From assembly GCA_017856115.1 (NCBI GenBank), contig JAFMFM010000006.1, positions 1-53,997 on the forward strand: a DNA stretch of 53,997 nt, written 5' to 3'. This DNA is from Actinomycetota bacterium (GTDB taxonomy: Bacteria; Actinomycetota; Acidimicrobiia; Acidimicrobiales; Ilumatobacteraceae). Below the pieces are notes generated by a model, which searched no databases, was not told the origin of the DNA, and was given only the letters and a program-made list of their open reading frames with translations. Shown one piece after another: positions 29,514 through 37,388 of the stretch (positions are counted from its first letter, which is position 1; the number at the start of each line of letters is the position of its first letter). The position numbers and the translations under genes were made by a program.

Positions 29514-30193
29514 GAGGCAACACCCTGCACGTTCGCGGAGTCGACGGTGACGATCAATCGACCAGAGCCGACGGACACTCGTACGTTGGTGGAGATTGCA
29601 CGGTTGCTGATGCCTCGCGATGCGGCGACCCTCAATGAATCGTTGGAGAGGGCCCATTGCAAGCCGCTCGTCGTCACCTCGTGCGCGTCGCCGCCGAACG
29701 GGAGCAGCCCCACATTGTCGCCCAACTCACAGGCGATGCTGATCGTGGCACCATCTCTCACGGCGTACGCCCGCGAGCGTGCAAGCCGAGCCTCCACACG
29801 GGCATCGCGCAATTCATCGATGAACATCACCGCAAAGAGTGCGAGTTGATGGTCGAGTCGGCCCCCACCGCCGCCAACGAGGATCACCCGTCGGACGCCG
29901 CGATCACGCACGAAACGAAGGGCGAGTTCGGCGTCGCTCTCGCTCTTGTCGGCTGGGTGTCGGACCACCTCGGTACCGAGGGCTCGGAGTGCAGAAAGCG
30001 CCGTCGGCGAGATGGAGTCCATATCTCCGACCACCACATCCACCTTGAGTCCGAGAAGTTGGGCGACTTCCACGCCCGAGTCGGCTGCCACCACGAGCGA
30101 GTCTGCGGGAATCGTTCCGAGTGGTGGAATGTCGACGGTCTCGCCACCGAGCAGCACGATGGCGGTGGAACCCGATGGTGCTTCGGTTGTCAT
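29510..30193 (-). CDS. thiN: Thiamine diphosphokinase
   Basis: Transfers diphosphate from ATP to thiamine, giving active TPP directly. 227 residues with VAADSGVEVAQLLGLKVDVV, the Asp-rich GDMDSIS (about 56-62), KSESDAELALRF (about 83-94), and GGGGGRLDHQLALF (about 106-119), all hallmark TPK motifs. First gene of the operon, directly behind the TPP riboswitch, with a GGAGGGAG ribosome-binding site four bases before the ATG. Coupling kinase and transporter implies salvage of external thiamine. Confidence 0.94.
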   Translation of the reverse strand: MTTEAPSGSTAIVLLGGETVDIPPLGTIPADSLVVAADSGVEVAQLLGLKVDVVVGDMDSISPTALSALRALGTEVVRHPADKSESDAELALRFVRDRGVRRVILVGGGGGRLDHQLALFAVMFIDELRDARVEARLARSRAYAVRDGATISIACELGDNVGLLPFGGDAHEVTTSGLQWALSNDSLRVAASRGISNRAISTNVRVSVGSGRLIVTVDSANVQGVAS

Positions 30194-30198
30194 GTTGC

Positions 30199-30291
30199 TC
30201 CCTCCGCTGGCATTACCCAGATCAGGTCTGCGGGTCGGTGGTGGCTTCCACCCTCTCAGTCCGAGAACTCCGGACTCCCCGTGCGTGTGAC
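30199..30291 (-). ncRNA. TPP (THI-element) riboswitch
   Basis: Read on the minus strand, the aptamer shows the conserved ACGGGGAGTCC, CTGAGAGGGTGG, and ACCCGCAGACCTGATCTGGG followed by TAATGCCAGCGGAGGGA. It sits directly before thiN. The thiN ribosome-binding site (GGAGGGAG) is fused to the 3' end of the aptamer, so control is likely at translation initiation; no terminator hairpin is visible. A TTAGTG at about 30297-30302 could be the -10 element. Confidence 0.96.
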
Positions 30292-30349
30292 CGAAACACT
30301 AATGGCATCGGCACAGGAGGGAATGCGGACGCTCGGTAGCCTGCGGGGC

Positions 30350-31021
30350 GTGTCGGATTCCAAGACCTCGCCGCTCGCAGCAGGCGCTCCGGCACCCGTT
30401 TCACCGTTCGATTCGGAACAGCCGCGCGACACCATCATTTCGGTGACGCCCACCGCCCTTGCCAAGTTGAAGGAGCTCCGCTCCACCGAGCCCGATGCCG
30501 AAAAATTGGGTCTTCGTCTCTCCATCATCTCGGGACCAGGCGAGGATTTCCGCTACGACCTGGTTTTCGAGGAGTTTCTCAAATCGGCGTTCACCGACGA
30601 AGTTCGCACCATCGATGGTTTCAAATTCATCATGCCCGGTGGCGACGTGGATTCACTACGAGGCTCGGAACTCGATTACAACGAGCAGGCCGGACTGGTT
30701 CTACGCAACCCCAACCGTCCGAAGGCGCCCGTGGTGGAGGGCCTGGTTCGTGACGACGAAACCTCAGCGCAGATCGAGGCGATCGTTTCGGTCGACGTGA
30801 ACCCGATGCTGGCGGCCCACGGCGGATTCGTGACCTTCGCCGGCCACGACACGCAGGGCACTGCGTACTTCACCATGGGTGGTGGATGCCATGGTTGCTC
30901 GATGAGCAAGCAAACCATGTTGGAGGGTGTGCAGAAGATCATCACCGACCAGGTGGGCACCATCACCCACGTGCGCGACCTCACCGATCATGCAACGGGT
31001 GCGAATCCGTACTACCGCTAA
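30350..31021 (+). CDS. nfuA: Fe-S cluster carrier, A-type plus Nfu domains (NfuA-like)
   Basis: 223 residues: an N-terminal HesB/IscA-like domain (about 25-115, TIISVTPTALAKLKELRSTE onward) whose usual Cys ligands are not evident, and a C-terminal Nfu domain (about 130-210) with CHGCSM holding the CxxC cluster ligands. Nfu proteins deliver 4Fe-4S clusters to target enzymes. The start is uncertain: GTG 30350 has TAGCCT seven bases upstream, fitting leaderless initiation; ATGs at 30302 and 30323 are in frame but fall in the divergent thiamine promoter. It converges on the peptidase gene after 20 bases. Confidence 0.85.
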   Translation: MSDSKTSPLAAGAPAPVSPFDSEQPRDTIISVTPTALAKLKELRSTEPDAEKLGLRLSIISGPGEDFRYDLVFEEFLKSAFTDEVRTIDGFKFIMPGGDVDSLRGSELDYNEQAGLVLRNPNRPKAPVVEGLVRDDETSAQIEAIVSVDVNPMLAAHGGFVTFAGHDTQGTAYFTMGGGCHGCSMSKQTMLEGVQKIITDQVGTITHVRDLTDHATGANPYYR

Positions 31022-31041
31022 TTCGACGTTCCCACCGTTCG

Positions 31042-31722
31042 TCAACCGTCGCCGCCGCGTCGCTGTGCTGCCGCAGCTGCCAGACATGCGGTCGGGCTCT
31101 TGCGGGTGACTCTTTGTACTTCCTTGTTTGGCGACGTGTTGACCCCACGTTTCCAATCGTCGAGGTAGGGCTGTGGCCACACCTCGCCCCGTCGCAGATT
31201 TTGCTCCGACATTGGACAGATGCGTGATATCCCGAAGTGCAGGTGGCAGAGCGTGGTCTTGGCGTTGCCCGATTGTCCGACGGTGGCGATTTTCTGGCCC
31301 GACTCCACTCGTTGACCCTTCTTGACCATCAGACGGCCCAAGTGCGAGAAGTAGTAGCGAACGAAATCGTCTCCGTGCATGGTGATGGTGAGGCCACCAC
31401 GAGTACCCGGGTCGTCGATGGCCGGATCCCATTTGTCGGTATCTCGCACGTCGGTGATGACACCCGAGATCGGCGCGCGCACAAGTTGACGGCAACCGGT
31501 GAGATCGACTGCGGGATAGTTGAGGTGATCACGCGGATAGAACACACCCGGGCCGGAGACCGGGAAGGTGTACACCCATTCGTTTCGCTTCTTGCGTTGG
31601 TCGTCCTTGCTGTCGCTGTTCGCCGAGGTAGCCGAACGGACGCCGATGGTCGGAACATTGGAGTCACTGACCACCGTAAAGGTGGAGGCCATCGTCGCGA
31701 TCAACACGACGGCCGGCCACAT
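31042..31722 (-). CDS. Secreted M23-family peptidase (LytM fold)
   Basis: 226 residues with an N-terminal hydrophobic export signal (about 1-20). The M23 domain spans about 50-170: HLNYPAVDL supplies the first Zn ligands, GLTITMHGDDFVRYYFSHL the middle strand pair, and HLHFGIS the last. Such enzymes cut peptidoglycan peptides or act as amidase activators; the specificity is unknown. The C-terminus after 190 is Ala/Arg-rich and low in complexity. It starts four bases after the upstream secreted-protein gene, so the two are co-transcribed. Confidence 0.82.
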   Translation of the reverse strand: MWPAVVLIATMASTFTVVSDSNVPTIGVRSATSANSDSKDDQRKKRNEWVYTFPVSGPGVFYPRDHLNYPAVDLTGCRQLVRAPISGVITDVRDTDKWDPAIDDPGTRGGLTITMHGDDFVRYYFSHLGRLMVKKGQRVESGQKIATVGQSGNAKTTLCHLHFGISRICPMSEQNLRRGEVWPQPYLDDWKRGVNTSPNKEVQRVTRKSPTACLAAAAAQRRGGDG

Positions 31723-31726
31723 ACGA

Positions 31727-32773
31727 CTATTTCTTTCTGAAGCCCTTCGGGCATTTTGCGGCGACGACCTTGCGTACGACCTTGCCCTTCACGCAGGTAA
31801 TGGACTTGGTCCTTTTTGACTTGACCGTCGACTTTTTCCCTGAAGGTTTGGAGGTAATTCCGACGTCACCCCCCCGGGCGGTGTCACGTATTTGCAGGGT
31901 GCCGCGCTTGATCGTGTACGTAACGTCTCCGAGAACACCCGGTGTGGCAGTGGCGTAATACAGCCGGTAGACGTTCGGTGAGACTTCGTATCCAGTTGGA
32001 TCGAGACGTCGCAGGTCGGATCCCGAGCCGGATATGCGTTCGGGAGTGGACCAGCGGAGGCCATCGGTGGACGTCGAGGTGTAGAGCTTCTGGACACGGT
32101 CACCACAGCCAGGACCATCCGCCAGCACCATCAACCAGTCACCATCCTTTGCGCGCAGAATCTCCGGATCGACGGCGATCCCGTTTTCGAGACGCCATCC
32201 GGGTTCCTTGCTGAACGTGATGCCATCAGTCGAGATGTAGCTCGCCAGTTTCTCGGTACAGCTGGCCTCGACGGGAGATTCAACGACGTATAGTCGGACT
32301 CGACCGTCGGGAGTTACGACCGCATCGGGAACACCCCACGCCTTGGTGTTCTGGGAGACGGTCAACAATGGACTCGCTACCGTCGATGCGCCAACGGAAG
32401 TGCACGCAGCCGTCGTGCAGGGAGCGGATGCGACCGATTTCGTCGGTGCACCCTGTGTGATTTCTACGAAGTACGCCCGTCGAGTTCCGTCGGGCAGGGT
32501 GATTGCAGTGAAGTCACTGCCGAGACGACCAGTTACGGGGACGGCGACGCAGGATCCGGCATCGGAGCAGTCGGCGACAGTGGTTCCAGAGAGCCCACCC
32601 GGGTACCACAATCGATCGGCGCTCCCAGTGCGTTCGACATGGGGCGAAACTCCGGTGAGTCCGAGGGAGGTTGCATCCTCCTTCAACTCCCACTCCACCA
32701 CGGCATCGGCTGGAGCAACGGGTAATGCCAGAGTCGTAAGGGCAGCTGCTGAGAGAAGTGTGATTCGACGCAT
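31727..32773 (-). CDS. Secreted sialidase-like propeller protein with TCVKGK tail
   Basis: 348 residues from the ATG at 32773, which starts a clear signal peptide (MRRITLLSAAALTTLALP...ADA). The body (about 45-300) has repeated segments such as YISTDGITFSKEPGW and STSTDGLRWSTPERI, like glycosidase/sialidase-type beta-propellers. The Lys-rich C-terminus ends in ITCVKGKVVRKVV...CPKGFRKK, a two-Cys tail. I know similar endings on secreted actinobacterial proteins, but its function is not established. No catalytic assignment is possible. Confidence 0.65.
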   Translation of the reverse strand: MRRITLLSAAALTTLALPVAPADAVVEWELKEDATSLGLTGVSPHVERTGSADRLWYPGGLSGTTVADCSDAGSCVAVPVTGRLGSDFTAITLPDGTRRAYFVEITQGAPTKSVASAPCTTAACTSVGASTVASPLLTVSQNTKAWGVPDAVVTPDGRVRLYVVESPVEASCTEKLASYISTDGITFSKEPGWRLENGIAVDPEILRAKDGDWLMVLADGPGCGDRVQKLYTSTSTDGLRWSTPERISGSGSDLRRLDPTGYEVSPNVYRLYYATATPGVLGDVTYTIKRGTLQIRDTARGGDVGITSKPSGKKSTVKSKRTKSITCVKGKVVRKVVAAKCPKGFRKK

Positions 32774-32987
32774 ATTGTTACCGTACCAAGGTGCGGTCAT
32801 ACCTCTCTTGCTGGCCATCACCAAGCAATGTCACACCCACCACGGTGGGGCAGACGAACAGTGTCGGCCACAACATGAGCAGCTGGCGCAAGACCAAAAT
32901 GAGCGCTTCAATCTGGTAAGTCTGGGAATGATCTCGTGATAGCACCTACGATGAGTCAAGGGTTCACATGATGATTGCGATGCTTAC

Positions 32988-33353
32988 ATGACCGAAACGA
33001 TGGATGAGCGCGATCAATTGATTGCCGATCTCCTCGAGGAGGCCCACGGTTTGAGGATGAAGTACGAGGAATTCAGCCAGTACACCGAGTCGAAGGTCGC
33101 CGAATTTGTCATCGCCCGCAAGGAACTCACCCAGGAGCGTGATAGTGCCGTGCACCACCTGTCACTTGCCCAACGAGACCTCCAGGTGTTGCGCCAGAGA
33201 CAGGATCAGCTTCAAGCACAGATGATTCAGATCAACTCGAGAATCGACAAGTTGACAAAGCAGCGCGACCGTGCCCGTGAGCGAGTAGCCGCACTGGAGG
33301 CGTCCCGGGCGTTTCGGATTGCCACGAGACTGCGAAAGATGTTCGGCAACTAG
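32988..33353 (+). CDS. Coiled-coil protein of unknown function
   Basis: 121 residues, almost entirely charged heptad-like helix (about 5-105, e.g. LSLAQRDLQVLRQRQDQLQ) ending in a basic SRAFRIATRLRKMFGN tail. Similar tails occur on glycan-enzyme proteins, but nothing else links it to them. A tiny frame of seven codons ending in TGA overlaps its start (ATGA), so initiation may be coupled. It ends four bases before the convergent esterase gene. Confidence 0.6.
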   Translation: MTETMDERDQLIADLLEEAHGLRMKYEEFSQYTESKVAEFVIARKELTQERDSAVHHLSLAQRDLQVLRQRQDQLQAQMIQINSRIDKLTKQRDRARERVAALEASRAFRIATRLRKMFGN

Positions 33354-33357
33354 ACCG

Positions 33358-34233
33358 CTATCGGGTTGCGAGGAACTCGGCGAAGAGCGAGGTCCATTCG
33401 GGTTGCCATTCGTGCGACCACGACTCGTCAGTTACGAGCTCGGCGGTGGCGATACCGGTGCGAGTGAAGGCTGCGACCGAATCGCTCGCACTCGGAAACA
33501 GGATTCCGGCGGTGCCACCACCGGCCAACGGAACGACGGTGTCCAGAGTGCCGTGCAGGTGAAGTGCAGAAACGGGGTTCTCAGGTGAACACGCATCGAT
33601 CATCATCGCGCCGGCGGCAACTCCGATTGCCGTGACTCGGGACGACAACTCGCATGCCAGACGGTATGCCATCATTCCGCCGTTGGAATGACCCACCACC
33701 CAGATTCGCCGTAGGTCGATGTCGTAACTCTCCGTGAGTTCTCCGATCAGTTGATCAAAGAAGGCAACGTCATCGACAAAGCCAAGTGTGGAGAACGGAC
33801 AGCAGGCCCCGGCATTCCACGACTGTGGAAGACCGTCCTCGGATCCGCTGCCGTTCGGATACACCACGATCGGATGTATGTCGTATCGGTCGGCAAACGA
33901 CTCGTCTATGTCAGACGCATCACTCATCATCTGTGCGGTACCACCGAATCCGTGGAGTACCACGAGCAGAGGTGCCGGCCCTTCATCGGATAGGTCGACC
34001 ACTCGGTACGTTCGGGTACGACCATCGAGCGTGATGATCGAGTCGAACCCGGGTGGTACGACACTTGCCGGCCTTGGTTCTGGTAGCGGCGAGGCGCCAA
34101 TAGTGCTCGTTGGGACGACTGCATCGGTACTGACGGCTGCAACGTCATCAACGTTGCCATCGCTGGCGGACGACGAACAGCCGGAATACGCCATCGTTAC
34201 GAGGACCACGAGGGCAAGTCGGAGACCGCGCAT
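33358..34233 (-). CDS. LpqC/PHB-depolymerase-like esterase, lipoprotein
   Basis: 291 residues with a lipoprotein signal (MAYSGCSSS, Cys near 19) and an alpha/beta-hydrolase body from about 60: LLVVLHGFGGTAQMMSD (oxyanion region), VVYPNG, the nucleophile Ser in GHSNGGMMAYRLACE, and LHLHGTLDTVVP with the acid Asp. The catalytic His probably lies in SWSHEW. Family members hydrolyse polyhydroxyalkanoate or feruloyl esters; the substrate is unknown. It is divergent from the alkyl sulfatase gene. Confidence 0.82.
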   Translation of the reverse strand: MRGLRLALVVLVTMAYSGCSSSASDGNVDDVAAVSTDAVVPTSTIGASPLPEPRPASVVPPGFDSIITLDGRTRTYRVVDLSDEGPAPLLVVLHGFGGTAQMMSDASDIDESFADRYDIHPIVVYPNGSGSEDGLPQSWNAGACCPFSTLGFVDDVAFFDQLIGELTESYDIDLRRIWVVGHSNGGMMAYRLACELSSRVTAIGVAAGAMMIDACSPENPVSALHLHGTLDTVVPLAGGGTAGILFPSASDSVAAFTRTGIATAELVTDESWSHEWQPEWTSLFAEFLATR

Positions 34234-34301
34234 CGGCGCCCAACCTATCGTTGAGACGAATCCGTCGCGATGGGACCGGTGTCGCTCGGTAGTCTCCGTG
34301 C

Positions 34302-36251
34302 GTGGCTAAACCGAATGATGAGTCGAGCCAACTTGCCGGCTCTACCCCTGATCCAAAATCTGCGACGGTGCACACCGCACAGGTAAATGCACGAGCCGCA
34401 CGTCGAACGCCGGACCCCGCGGATCTCGAGCGCGTTCGGCGCGGACATATCGCGTCGCTGTCCACAGCGACCATCGATTCACCCGAGGGTCGGGTGGTGT
34501 TCAAGATCGGTGCGTACGACTTCCTTCGCAATGGCGACTCTGCACCCGACACCGTAAACCCCAATCTGTGGCGTCACGCCGTTCTCAACGCACACCACGG
34601 ACTGTTCCAGGTGATCGACGGAGTGTGGCAGGTTCGCGGTTATGACATCTCCAACATCACCTTCATTCGTGGCGAGACCGGGTGGATTGTCGTCGACCCA
34701 TTAACAACCGAGTTCACCGCCCGAAGTGCCCTCGAGCTCGTAAATCAATACGTTGAACGGCGCTCCGTAACCGCGGTGATTTACACCCACTCCCATGCCG
34801 ACCATTTCGGTGGCGTGTTGGGCGTTACTTCGCGTGACGAGGTCAACGCCGCACGATGCAGGATCATTGCCCCGGAGCACTTCCTAAGGGAGACCGTGGG
34901 CGAAAACGTGATCGCTGGGCCGGCGATGGTACGTCGCGCCATGTATCAGTTCGGAACTCGCCTCCCCTCGGGTCCGCGTGGTCACGTCGACTGCGGTCTT
35001 GGCACGGCAACTCCAATTGGACCGCCCACGTTGCTTGCACCGACCGAAGAAATCACTGTGACCGGCCAGGAGCTGGTCGTGGATGGAGTGCGGGTGATCT
35101 TTCAACTCACGCCCGAAACAGAGGCACCAGCGGAGATGAACTTCTACTTCCCCGACTTGAAGGCACTCTGCATGGCGGAGAACTGCTCGCATACCATGCA
35201 CAACCTGGTTCCAATTCGCGGTGCACTGGTGCGCAACGCACTCAATTGGTCGAAGTACATCAATGAGAGTCTGCAAATGTTCGGCGCAGAGGCTGAAGTG
35301 CTCTTTGCATCACACAACTGGCCGCGTTGGGGCGGCGATGACCTCCGCGGATTCTTGGTATTGCAGCGAGACCTGTACAAGTGGATGCACGACCAGACGA
35401 TGCGGTACGCAAACCTTGGACTCACACCACTGGAGATTGCCGAAACCCTCGAGTTGCCCGAGGAGTTCCTGGCCCACGAACACACCCGCGGGTTCTACGG
35501 AGATCTCGTTCACAACGCCAAAGCGGTATACCAGCGATATCTGAGTTGGTACGACGGGAACCCGGCCAACCTGCACAAGTTACCGCCAAGCGACGTGGGA
35601 TCTCGCTACGTTGCCCTCGCCGGGGGTGCGGACGCACTCATTGCAAACGCACGAGAGGCGTTCGAACAGGGCGACTATCGCTGGGTGGCGGAATTGGTGA
35701 ATCATCTGGTTTTCGCCGATCCAACCAATACTGCAGCTCGCAATCTGCAGGCCGATGCGCTCGAGCAGTTGGCGTACCAGGCTGAATCGTCCACGTTTCG
35801 AAACGCATATCTGATGGGTGCACAAGAGCTTCGTAGTGGACGTTCGGTGAACCCCAACGCCAACGTTCGTGCACGCGGCTTGTTGCTGGAGATGACCATC
35901 GAGCAGGTATTCGATGCGCTGTCGGTTCGCACGATGTCCGAGCAACTGGGTGGCATCGCACTCGCAATCAACTGGACCTTTACGGACCTGCGTGGTACCC
36001 CCGACGAACGATGGACACTTGGGGTGTCGAACCGGACCATCTACTCCACCCGTGGACGACACGCGGACAATGCAGCAACCTCAGTAACCATCTCACGTTC
36101 GACGCTGCTAGATGTGGTTGGTCAGGAAACCACGTTTGTCGATGCCATGAAGGCGGGACAAGCCTCGATCGACGGGGACGCCGGTGCACTACTTACCGTT
36201 TTTGGCAACCTCGACAAGTTTTCGATGGGATTTGCAATCGTCGAGCCGTAA
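34302..36251 (+). CDS. Alkyl sulfatase, metallo-beta-lactamase superfamily (SdsA1-like)
   Basis: Hydrolyses sulfate esters of long-chain alcohols such as dodecyl sulfate. 649 residues, GTG start: metallo-beta-lactamase domain with Zn motif HSHADH at 163-168, further ligands in MAENCSHTMHN, then an alkyl-sulfatase dimerisation domain (about 380-520, helical, with EHTRGFYGDLVHNAKAVYQR) and a C-terminal SCP2-like lipid-binding domain (about 530-645). This domain order matches Pseudomonas SdsA1. No export signal is seen, so it is probably cytoplasmic. It converges on the methyltransferase gene. Confidence 0.9.
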   Translation: MAKPNDESSQLAGSTPDPKSATVHTAQVNARAARRTPDPADLERVRRGHIASLSTATIDSPEGRVVFKIGAYDFLRNGDSAPDTVNPNLWRHAVLNAHHGLFQVIDGVWQVRGYDISNITFIRGETGWIVVDPLTTEFTARSALELVNQYVERRSVTAVIYTHSHADHFGGVLGVTSRDEVNAARCRIIAPEHFLRETVGENVIAGPAMVRRAMYQFGTRLPSGPRGHVDCGLGTATPIGPPTLLAPTEEITVTGQELVVDGVRVIFQLTPETEAPAEMNFYFPDLKALCMAENCSHTMHNLVPIRGALVRNALNWSKYINESLQMFGAEAEVLFASHNWPRWGGDDLRGFLVLQRDLYKWMHDQTMRYANLGLTPLEIAETLELPEEFLAHEHTRGFYGDLVHNAKAVYQRYLSWYDGNPANLHKLPPSDVGSRYVALAGGADALIANAREAFEQGDYRWVAELVNHLVFADPTNTAARNLQADALEQLAYQAESSTFRNAYLMGAQELRSGRSVNPNANVRARGLLLEMTIEQVFDALSVRTMSEQLGGIALAINWTFTDLRGTPDERWTLGVSNRTIYSTRGRHADNAATSVTISRSTLLDVVGQETTFVDAMKAGQASIDGDAGALLTVFGNLDKFSMGFAIVEP

Positions 36252-36273
36252 CGGCGCACCGACAATTGCGCCG
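36252..36273. terminator. Inverted repeat between convergent genes
   Basis: Arms CGGCGCA and TGCGCCG (36252-36258, 36267-36273) with an eight-base loop, right after the alkyl sulfatase stop and 12 bases before the end of the methyltransferase. Symmetric, no T run; possibly a weak bidirectional 3'-end signal. Confidence 0.35.
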
Positions 36274-36284
36274 CCGATTGGTGT

Positions 36285-37379
36285 TCAGGGGCGGATTGCG
36301 TAGAACGCATTCACCGAGTGTTCGACGTCTAAGCGTTCGAACCTTGTGAATCCAGCAGTTCGGGCCATGGTCTCGGCAGTCATTTCCGAGAGTCCGAGCG
36401 TGCCGAGACCGGCACCATCGGGTGTGGAGAGTGCCGACGACATGCACGACAAAACGCTGATGCCGTACATCAAAGATGCCATGGGATTCTTCTCCGCATT
36501 CATCGCAAACGTGTCGTGAGCCTTGATGTCGACCAGTAGCCAGACGCCATCGGAATGCAACGACGCACGAATTGCCTTCATCACGGCGAGTGGATGGGTC
36601 ATATCGTGGATGCAGTCGAAGGTGCTCACGAAGTGCAGGCTGTTGTTTGTTGGTAGTGGCTCTACCTGCGGATCAGCGAAACGTGCGTTGGTGAGGCCCG
36701 AGGCGCTCAGACGCTCGTTGGCACGCGCGAGCGCGTACTGCGAGATGTCGTATCCGACAATTGTGGACCTCGGAAACTCCTTCGCCATTCGCAGCACTGC
36801 GCCCCCTGCACCGCACCCGACATCGGCAACGTTTACGCCCGCCCTCAACGTGTTGGCAATACCGACGGCTGGAAGGACAACGGGAATGAGGTTGGCATTG
36901 TTCCAGGGTTCGAAGCTGCGTTCGATTCCCACCGCACCATCGGGGCCGTGACTGTCATAGTTGAACCCGATTCCCGTGCGAAACGACTCGGGCATTCGTT
37001 TGAGCGATTCCATGGTTTGCGGTAGTCGGTGGAACATGCCCATCCCGAATGCAGGGTGTGATTCGTCGGCTAGTACCGCCACCTGCTCGGGTGAGAGATA
37101 AAACGTGTCGTCGTCGAGGTGTGGCGGCTGCGATACATGCGAGGAAACGCTGATGAGTTTCGCCGCCGCCTGGTTGTACGCCCACTCGCGCACCCAACGC
37201 TCATTCAGTCCAGTCGTGGCCGATAGTTGGGTAGTGGTGAGTGGATTGGCCGCCGCGGCAAGCGCGCGGTACAGGCCAAGTTGGTCGCCGAGGTGCACCA
37301 TGCCCGAGGTGACGGCACCTTCCAGTTTCGTGAAGAGAAGGAAGGAGAAGAACTTGAGTTTGTCGGGGTTGATACTCAC
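36285..37379 (-). CDS. SAM-dependent methyltransferase with winged-helix N-terminus
   Basis: 364 residues. Residues 1-95 form a winged-helix dimerisation domain (LYRALAAAANPLTTTQLSAT), and residues 175-330 a class I methyltransferase with SAM motif VADVGCGAGGAVLRMAKEFP, VGYDISQYAL and FDCIHDMTHPLAVM. The layout resembles Mycobacterium Rv2258c. The substrate is unknown. It starts nine bases after the IDO-like gene, suggesting a shared message and perhaps methylation of a downstream product. Confidence 0.82.
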   Translation of the reverse strand: MSINPDKLKFFSFLLFTKLEGAVTSGMVHLGDQLGLYRALAAAANPLTTTQLSATTGLNERWVREWAYNQAAAKLISVSSHVSQPPHLDDDTFYLSPEQVAVLADESHPAFGMGMFHRLPQTMESLKRMPESFRTGIGFNYDSHGPDGAVGIERSFEPWNNANLIPVVLPAVGIANTLRAGVNVADVGCGAGGAVLRMAKEFPRSTIVGYDISQYALARANERLSASGLTNARFADPQVEPLPTNNSLHFVSTFDCIHDMTHPLAVMKAIRASLHSDGVWLLVDIKAHDTFAMNAEKNPMASLMYGISVLSCMSSALSTPDGAGLGTLGLSEMTAETMARTAGFTRFERLDVEHSVNAFYAIRP

Positions 37380-37388
37380 ATCGCAAAA

